Shown one piece after another: positions 22,301 through 31,300 of a DNA stretch of 35,414 nt. The translations under genes and the position numbers were made by a program. Within the stretch, counting starts at the first letter, position 1. Every line of letters starts with the position of its first letter. The DNA lies in contig NZ_BDAZ01000087.1 in assembly GCF_001612725.1 (NCBI RefSeq), positions 1-35,414 on the forward strand, given 5' to 3'. The notes under the pieces are model-generated. The model had not been told where the DNA came from. It did not search any database and was given only the letters and a program-made list of their open reading frames with translations. Source of the stretch: Nocardia anaemiae NBRC 100462. GTDB lineage: Bacteria; Actinomycetota; Actinomycetes; Mycobacteriales; Mycobacteriaceae.

Positions 22301-25300
22301 GTGGCGGTGCCGAGAAGTCTCGGCGCGACTTCCAGGGCCCGGCAGATCCGCCGGAAGATGATCGAGCTCGGAGTGTATTCCCCGCCCTCGATTCCGGCGA
22401 GGTAACCCGACGACATGCCCGCGGTTTGTGCCAGCTCGGCCTGGGTCATGTCCCTGCTGTGCCGCATCGCCATGATCCACTTACCGGGTGAGGCTGGATC
22501 GTGCGCCGCCGGATCGAGATCGAGCACGAGATCCGGATAGAAGCGACGCGCAGCCGCCGCCAGCGCCTGCTGTCCCACATCCAACGCTCGAGCAATCCGG
22601 AAGAAAAGGTTCGGTGGCGGACGATCCCCGTTCTCGACCTCCCCGATCCGCGTCGGCGTCACTCCGACCGCGCGTGCGAGGTCCGCCTTTTTCATGCCGC
22701 GGTTGATGCGATGCGCGGCAACCCAGCCGCCCAGCGAATCATGCGCGGCAACATCGGTTTCGAGATCGACATCCGGATAGAACCGCCGAACGGCCTCGGT
22801 CAGCGCCTCGCCCTCGACTCCCAGCGCGCGGCAGACCTCCTGAAAAGTGCCGAGCGTCGTCCGTCGTCCCCTCTCGATATTGGACAGTGCGGAATTAGTC
22901 AGACCCGCGGCCTGCGCAACGTCTTTCTGCTTCATCCCCTGTTCGAGCCGCAACGCCTTCAGCCACGCGCCCCGCGAGGCGTCCAACGAATCGGACTGCT
23001 CCCCGGGACGGCGACCGATGAGACCGGCCGGTCCGGCCGGGCGAGTGCGCTGTTCCTGCTGGTCGGGTGCTCTGTCCGGGCGGCCGCTCCCAGTCCACGG
23101 GGTGCGTTTGATCTGCGGTTTCTCCGCGTCACTGACCGGCGCGTGCCGATCGGTGACAATCAGCCGTTCGATCGCAGGAACGGACGTGTTACCCGGCGGC
23201 GTTGTTCCGTGCATATCGAGGGTCTCGAACTGCTGCCCATGCTCGGTGGTCAATGGAACGACGAGTCGATCCGTGTACGTCCCGTCCTCGGCCATCCGCC
23301 GCTTGATCTCGTCCTGGGCCTGCCGGATCAACCTTTGGGTACGGTCGTACTCCCCGTGGAGGCCGCGAGTGTCGGGGTCCGCTGCGATGCGTTCCGGCAG
23401 CTCGATGACGTGCCGGTCGATCCAGGCCTCGTCGTATCCGGCGTGGCGAAAGGCGTCGCGGATCGGCTCGGCAACCGGTCGCGAACTTCGCTCCCCAGTG
23501 TCGGGGTCGATGATAAGACGCTGCTCCCGAGGCACCTGCAGGTCGCTGTAGCAAGGAATGATGTAGGCGTCATCAAGGGGGTAGGCGTATCTGGGATCCC
23601 CGTTCAATGGACGGAACGTGGCGTCGCTGGCCAGATGTGCCTCGTCCGGTGCGGTCGTCTTGGCCTCGTTGCGTATCGGCGTTGCCTTCATGATCGCGCC
23701 GAGCGGCATCACGACGATCGCGCCGAGCGGGTCAGGCAATACAGTGCTGTTTCCGGGTCCGAGTGTGCGGCGCAGTCCGGCGTATCCGACGTACATGTTG
23801 AAGTTTTCGGTCCCCTGCCAGTTCCCCGGCTTGATGAAATGCACCCCGACGGAATGGGCGGCCGTGGTGTTGACGACCTCGTCGTGTGCGCCGGATCGGA
23901 TCATGCCCGCTGTGGCGATGGCGCGAATGTTCGGGGTGAAGTGCAGGTATAACGTGTCGGCCTGATCCACGTAGCTGCCGAAATCGGATCGGTACTCCGC
24001 CGACTTGTCCAGTACTCGGGTGTACAGATCGGGGGTTGTCTCAGGAATGCCCACCATGGTGCGTACGCGGACGATGGTGTCCGCCAGGGTCCTGACGTTT
24101 CTTGCCTCGTGATCCCGAAACACGAACCCGCGCAGTGAGGATTCGGCGAATATGCTTACCGCGGACCGTTCGACCATCCGCAGTGCGTCATCGACGATCA
24201 CGGTGATGTGCCGGGGCCCGGCAATGGCGGCTACTGCTTCAACTACATCGTCTCTGGTACGCAGACCTCGGGCGATCTCCGACAGCAACGGTGCCAGACC
24301 GGTATCCGGGATATCGTGCCATCCAACGCTCATATCCCGACGCGCCGCCGATATCTCGGACCGCATCGAATCGATGTCGTCGAGCAAACGCTGGACCGTC
24401 CGGCGCGAACCGTGGTCATCGAGCACCTCTGCCGCACGGTCGAGCTGCCCCCGGATTCCGCGCTGCAAACGTCGTATCGCGTCCTCGACTCGGAATGACT
24501 CCACCCGATGCGCATCCAACTCCGCAAGCCGAACCCGTGCCGCGGTGTGCAACGCCTGGGCATAACGCTCTTTCGCCCCAGGAAGCAACCCCGCGAATCT
24601 ACTGGGCTCGACCGAGACTATCTCGGCAAGCACTCGAAGATCTTTATCGTCGAGACGTGCCTGCGCGGTGAGCTCACGCAGGGTCGCAATCGTCTGGTCG
24701 CGCCGTCCCTCTGGTGTTTCGGCGTATGCGGCCAATCGCTGGTTCAAGAATGTATTCAGCTCATCGCGGACACCGGTCAGAGACACCATGTCTACCGTTC
24801 CCGATTCACCGACCAATTGCGCAAGCACGTGCTCCAACTCGCGCACCTGATCGGTGATTCGGTCGACTGCCTGATCGCGTTCGGTCACTGCATCCGACAG
24901 CGCGACAGCATGCTCCTGGGTGAGCAGAAGCTGCTCGGGAACGAGAGCATGCTGCAGCACCTGCTCATCGGTGAGATCCCCCACGTGGAAGAACGGCCCA
25001 TCGTGCGACACCGCCGGGCGGGAGTCGACGTTCGACAGCGGCGTCTCCGGTTCGCTCATGCCCTCCCGGGCGCTCCAGCCCTGGCCTACCGAATCGGGGT
25101 TGTAGTCGATGTCGTCGCGCCGATCACGACCGCTTACCCCCGGGCGGCTGCCGATGAAATCCGGTGCGGATTCTTCGTAGATGAACCACACCGACTGTCC
25201 CGCCGCCAGCTCGGAGACACCGAAGCTGTGGGCCGTTCCTCGGAGATTTTGCAGAAACTCCGGCAGCGCGGCCGATCGAGCCGACTCGGGGCTGTCGATA

Positions 25301-28300
25301 TTGATTTCGACCGAACGACCGAGAAGTACCCGCTTACCCGGAGCACCGAAGGTCTGCAGTTCGAACCTGAGATCGTTGCCTCCCGGCCGACCTGTCGCCA
25401 ACTCCGAGAATGCGGCGGCCACGTCGTCGATCTGGCCCGCATCATGCCAGCCGGAGGCTTGCAGGCGCTCGACTGCCCAGGCAGCCGCCCCGTCACCGGA
25501 TACCGAACGACCAGTGGAGCTCGACTCACCCACCGTCAATTCGGCCAGCGGTTCCATACCACCGACCAGCTGAACACCCGACTTCGCCAACCATCGACGC
25601 AATACCTCGTCCAGCTCGCGGAGCGCTTCGGCAACCCGCACCGAGTCCGGCCCCAAATTCACCCGAGTAATTCGGGCGGTCACCTTCCCTTCCGCGCGTA
25701 GCCATTCCACATCTATTTCGCCGGATTCGAAAAGTACCGGATTCACCGACAATGTCGTCACCAGGCGATCGGATTCCGACTCGACTTTTTCGATCGCCAC
25801 CCAGAAGTCGTCCGCACCGTATCCGGGCAGCAACTCTTCGGCCGCGTCAGCGCCCCGGTCGATCAGCTCGTCGACAGTCAGGTCTTCGACGGTCGGGTCA
25901 GCTGTCGACGAGCTCCACAGCTTTCCTCGATACATATCCCGGAAGCGGCCGCCCGAAAGATCGACGCCTCGACTCCGAAGATCATATCTGAGCTGCGCCG
26001 CAGACTGCATCAGCTTCCGCTTGCTCGGCTCTCGCCGTCCCTCGGGCCGTTCGTCGACCGAATGCCCGAAGGCATTGGCGAAGGGTTCTATTTCCTCCGG
26101 TAGACCGTCGATGAACGTGCACACCGCGTAGCCCGGTACCCCGAACTCCGAGCGGGGGTGATCATCGTACAAAAGCAGATGATTCGACCCGACACGAAAA
26201 TCGTCTCCGACGGCCGGACCCATCACAATGCTCTCGAAGTCTCGCATTCCGAGACTCTCCAGGAACCGGGACGTGTAAGGCTTTCCGTCGGCTCCGACAA
26301 ATTTGCCGTCCACAACCCTGAGGAGGAATGATCTCTCGGATCCGCGGGGTATATGCACAACTGCGCGAGCATCGGTATCCAACGGCACCATCTCGTACAC
26401 ATCGCGGGTCGGCACTACTCGCTCGGCCCGTCGGTACTCATCGATAGCCAACGGCCTTCTCAGCCGATACTCGGGCGGAAGCTCGAAGTTATCCATCGAC
26501 TCGGCCGAATACGGCTGAGCCGTGCCGAGAACGCGACCGTTGTCTTTCAGTTCCCGGAGACGATCCAGCGCCCCGTCGATCGCTAGCCGCTCGATTCCGA
26601 GCGTAGCCAACATGTTCTCCAGCCACGCCGGGCGCAATGCTTCGACGACGGCGAGCGCCACTGGGTGCAGCCGAGCATCCTCGCGGTCCATAGCGTGCTT
26701 CACAAATTCCGGAACATTCGGAGGATAGAGCGAGAAATTCCCGTTCGGAAGCTCGCGCTGCGCTGTCGCAAAAGAATAGCTGCTGTCGGGTAGGCAGTAC
26801 CCTTCCGGCACGACGACGAGAGTTTTTCCATCCGCGGCCGTTCCATAATTCTCACCCGCGGCAGCGCACTCTCCCAAGATGTACCCGCGGACTATCATGA
26901 GATCGCGCTGCACCCGATCCAAAACAGCAAACGGTCGACTCGTGTCGAAGTCGGGCACATTCATACACAATGAACCCTCACCACGGCTGCCAGACCACAA
27001 TGTTGTGGTCGGAACCTGGCCTGCTCTCAACGTCGAATCGAAATTCGATGCAATGTCGGCTATCTGTTCATCGAGCCGGGAGGTGGCCACCGCGCGGACC
27101 GCAAGCCCGGAACGTGGCACGAGGAATACTTCCTCGTAATCATCCTCGACCATGCCGCGATATTCGCCGGAACCTGGGCGATACACCCCGAGCGCGCCCG
27201 CGCCGAAGTCCACCAGGAAAGAATCGTTCATCCCCTCGGGGATGCGCTGTTCGATGTTCTGCGGGAGGCCTTGCAGGGAATGCTCGGCCTCGCTCATCTG
27301 CCACAGTTCGGGCCGACCGCCGTGGGTGAATTCAGCCGCATCTCTGGACTCGGCCGGGACGGAGCTGTCCGGTAACGAGCCGTCGCCGGGCGGGCGATGG
27401 CCTACCAGCGCGAACTGGTCCTGCCGAAGTGGTGGGCCACGACTCGACCGCAGCGATGGCGGGGGTAAACCGGGGTCCTTGGCGGAGACGACCGGACGCT
27501 GCGTGCTGGACAGGCGGGCGAGGGGTTCGCCCGCACTGTCGAATTCGATTGCGAAGACGCGCCGATCCGCCTCGTCGAGCTGGTCGATGAAAGGTTGCTG
27601 TTCGCGCCGCCACTGCTCGAACGGGACAGCTTTGTTCAGCAGCGCGCCGGGTTCGGCCAGATCGGCGGGCGTGATCGGTGCCTGTCCGGGGGCGGCCGCA
27701 ATGTCCAGGACGACGAGGTTCGGGGCATCTGCCCGGTCACTGTCGTTGACCAGCAGCACCAGGTGGTTCTCGACTTTCCCCTTATTCATCCAGTTGTAGA
27801 CCAGCGCCTGGCTACCCCCGGGCCACTTTTTCAACGACTCGGCGGCCGCGTCGAACGACCGGAATGTCCGGAAGGCACCGCCAAATGCCCGCTCCGTATC
27901 GTCGGCGTCGTGGCCCCGCAGTGGCATGTCGTCCCGCAGGTGATAGGAGTGCTGGTTATCGGGGTACAACACCCGCATCATCGTCACGCCGTTGTTGACG
28001 CAGCTCTTCGGGCTGCGCTGGTGGATGGCGACCGTAAGGTCGAGCAGGGCGCTGACAGCCAAGTAGGTGGAGGCGGCGAAAACCAGGAATTCGATGGCCG
28101 GGTCATCGGCAGTTTCGGTGGGGGCGAGCAGGCGGGCGACCGCGTCGGCGAGCACGTCGCGGGCGGTGGCGGCGTTCACCTCGGTGGCGGGGGCGTCCAG
28201 CAGGGCCGCCAGCTCGGCGCGGGCCGCGTCGACGGCGGCGCCGACCTGGCGCACGCCCTCCGCGCCCGCGACCTGGGCGGGTTCCCAGCCGAGTTCGGCG

Positions 28301-31300
28301 GCCAGCCGGTTACGCTGCGGCCTCAGATGATTCAGCGCTTGCTCGTCGGTGAGGGTGTCCGCCTGCATCACCGTCACGGGCGGGGCGTGGTCGAGGTGCT
28401 GGTTCAGCGCTTCCACGGCAGCGGAGGAGATACCTGCTCGTTCCAGCAGTCGACTCAACGGGTCGTCGTCATCGTCGGTGTCGAATACGGCTGCGGCCGC
28501 TTGGACCGATGCGGGTATCCCCAACCACCCGGCCAGCCGCGCGAACCGGTCCCCCTGCAGGTGCGGTTGGACGGTATCAGGCGCGGCGTGCACAGCTTCC
28601 CTCGCGGCACGGTCCGACTCTGCCCCGGCGTGGCCGGTGTCCGCCGCGGTTCGGCCCGTGTCCGCCGCGGTTTGGGCAGTGTCGGTCCCGGCCTGACCGG
28701 CATGCGCCGCGGTTTGGGCAGTGCCCGACCCGGTGGGTACAGCTCCCGCAGCGACGGCGGCCGGGGGTGTTGCCGAGGTGGCAGCGCGATCTCCTGCGGC
28801 AGGGGGTGCGTTGGCCTGATTGACGCGGCGCATCGCACGCTGCAGATACGCGCGGTCGGCCGCCTCGTTCTGCAAGGGGGACGTCAGGCTGCGCATTTCC
28901 CGCTCGGCCGCGGCGACATCGGCCGCGGTGGCCGCGACCTTCGTCCGTGCCGCCTGCACGGCCTCCCCTGGTTGTGCCGCATTCCTATTGCCCGCCTGAC
29001 GGGTGGCTTCGGTGTATTCGGCGGTGGCCTCGGTGTGCTTGGCCACAGCGGCCCGATAGTGGGTGATCGCGACCCGCGCACCGTGATGCTGCGCCTCGCT
29101 GTAGAGGCTGTCGGACGCGGCGACGCTGAAACAAAAACTACCGTTGCGGCCGTTGCGGCCCGCGCGCGCCGACCTCTGATGGTCCTCATCCGGATTGGTC
29201 GGCGAACGCCCCAGCATGTGCGCGTGCACCCCGCCAAGCTGATTGACCTCGTCGCTGATCGATACGTCGAAACCCCGGCCCAGCATCCCCGTGCCGACGG
29301 TCACCGCGCCCCGAGCACCCGCCGTGTCCTTGACCGACAGCAAGTGCTCCTCGGCGGCATTGTTGTCGCGATGCGCGGCGAACCACTGGCCGTCGATCGC
29401 AGTGTGTTCCACGTCCGCCTTGGTCAGCATCAGCGAGAATTTCCGAGCCAGATCGTTGAACGGGCAGATCACCAGCACCGGCCGCCCCTCGGCCTGCAAC
29501 TGCTGCACCCGGCTCACCGCGTCCCGCAATTTCTGCGGCTCGGTGAGGAATATCCGATCCGGCTCCCCCACCAGTTTCGACCGGCCGAAGTCCTCCACCT
29601 TCGCCAGACCGCCCTGGACCGGGAAATTCTCCTTGATCTCCGCCGCGGTCCGCTCCAGCGTGCCCGACATCAGATGCAATTTTTCGTACCCGCCGAGGAC
29701 GTCCTCCACGGTGACCTGTTTCGATCCCTTCCCATCGGAATACACCGGGGCGCCGAACATTGCCTCCACCATTTTGTGGCGGCCTCCGAACCACCGGCTC
29801 TCGGTGCCGATCTTCGGATCGCTTCGCGGCTTCCCGTACTCGTCGAGAATCTGTACCTTCTTCTCGGAATCCGTTCCGAAGATCTGGAAGTCCCGATTCA
29901 GTTTCAACCGGCCCGCCTTGACGTCCAGGAAAGCGCGGGCCATCTCGGTTTCCTCGGCGGTGAATTTCCGCCCGGCGTAGCTTTCCCACAACCGGCTCAC
30001 CGTGTCGAGGCACTGCTCGGGTTGCTCACGCATCGACCGCGCCGTCAGGGTCCGTGCCGCCCCGACTTCCTCCGGCGACAGTGCCCGTACCGCCCCGGCC
30101 TCCTCCGCCGTCAACGGCCCGTCGTGGAGTGCCTGTTCGAAATGCACCGACAGGTCCTTCGCCGCCGTGATTCTGCTGCGCAACACGGCTTTCAAGAAGT
30201 CACGCACCCGGTGCACCCCGGCGGCCTCCACGTCCGAGGCGAGCTCCCGCTGTCCCTCGGACTGGTAGTGCACCGTCTGGTTGTGCACCAGCACCGCGTC
30301 CGCTTCATCGATCGTCGCGGTCTTCCCTGGCGGCGGCCGGTCGAACAGCTCAGCGGTCGCGCGCTCGTCGTAGGTCATGTAGTACACCGTCGGGCGATCC
30401 ATCTCACCCGGCGGATTGTGCGGATCCCAGCGCGCGACCTCGTATCCGAGACTGCGCAGCATCGGCGCGAATTCCCGGACCCCCTCGTTGGCCAGTACCT
30501 CGGTGGTGGTGATCACATGATGCACCCGCACCGACTCACCGCTCGCCAGCTCCACCGGCTCCCCGCGCGACAATTGCCCCAACGTATCCAGCGCACCGAC
30601 CATGGACTTTCCCTGGCCCGTGCCCATCTGACGCATGAACCCGTGCTCGCCGAGCAGGAATGCCTTGATCTGATTCCACCGCGGCGTCATGCCGGTTCCC
30701 GCACGCACCGCGTCGATGTACCGCAGCAGCGACTCCACCCGATCGCCCTGCTCCATCGTGTGCCTGCGTTGCTCCCACGTCTCACCGGACAGTTCTTCCT
30801 GCCGCAGCCGATACAACGCGAGCGCCTTCTTGGCCGCGGCCTTGAACTGCGTTTGCTGGTCGGCGGTAAGGTCCTGCTTCGTCGCCGGATCCGCCGACGG
30901 CAGCCCCGCCAGCTCCTGTGCCAGCGCCTCCGCCGGGCGGTCGGGTCCGTCGTGCACCGACGGGCGAGCGTCAGCGGGCACCGCATCCTTGGTGTGCTCC
31001 ACCGCCGAAGGCTCGTGCGCGGGCGGTACATCCACCTGCTTCGGGGCCGTAACCCGGGCCGGGCCCTCACCACCTGCACCATGGCGGCCGGACGCATTGC
31101 CAATCTCCACTGGAGGATCGACCTTCGCCGCCCCCGGTCCCGGCCGAGGAGTCGCCGACTCGTGCCCAGCCGCACCGTCGCCCGCCGGAGCCGAGGCGCT
31201 CCGGCCGACACCGACCGAGTGCGCGTCGCCGTCGCCGTGGCTTGCCGATTGCTGCGGTTTCGAATCGGAGTGGTCATCGCCCGCACCCGCCAGGAGTGCA

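Larger units (their letters stand above)
7900..27411 (-). repeat. Eleven (F/Y/L)IGxRP boundary motifs in the giant protein
   Basis: Copies (DNA; first residue): ALVGHRP 27391-27411 (1875), DFIGSRP 25141-25161 (2625), GLIGRRP 23005-23025 (3337), GLIGSRP 20617-20637 (4133), GYIGSRP 18766-18786 (4750), GFIGSRP 18073-18093 (4981), GFIGRRP 17293-17313 (5241), DFVGSRP 16780-16800 (5412), GYIGRRP 15349-15369 (5889), GYIGSRP 10297-10317 (7573), GFIGNRP 7900-7920 (8372). Each sits in a Pro/Ser/Asp/Glu-rich linker between folded modules. DNA is also similar across copies (minus-strand ATCGGC core). Confidence 0.9.

Noticed and set aside
21520..22980. Regular ~240-bp periodicity that might suggest a non-coding repeat array or CRISPR-like structure
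   Set aside because: The period is a whole number of codons, units are diverged in DNA but conserved in protein, and each encodes an XRE domain.
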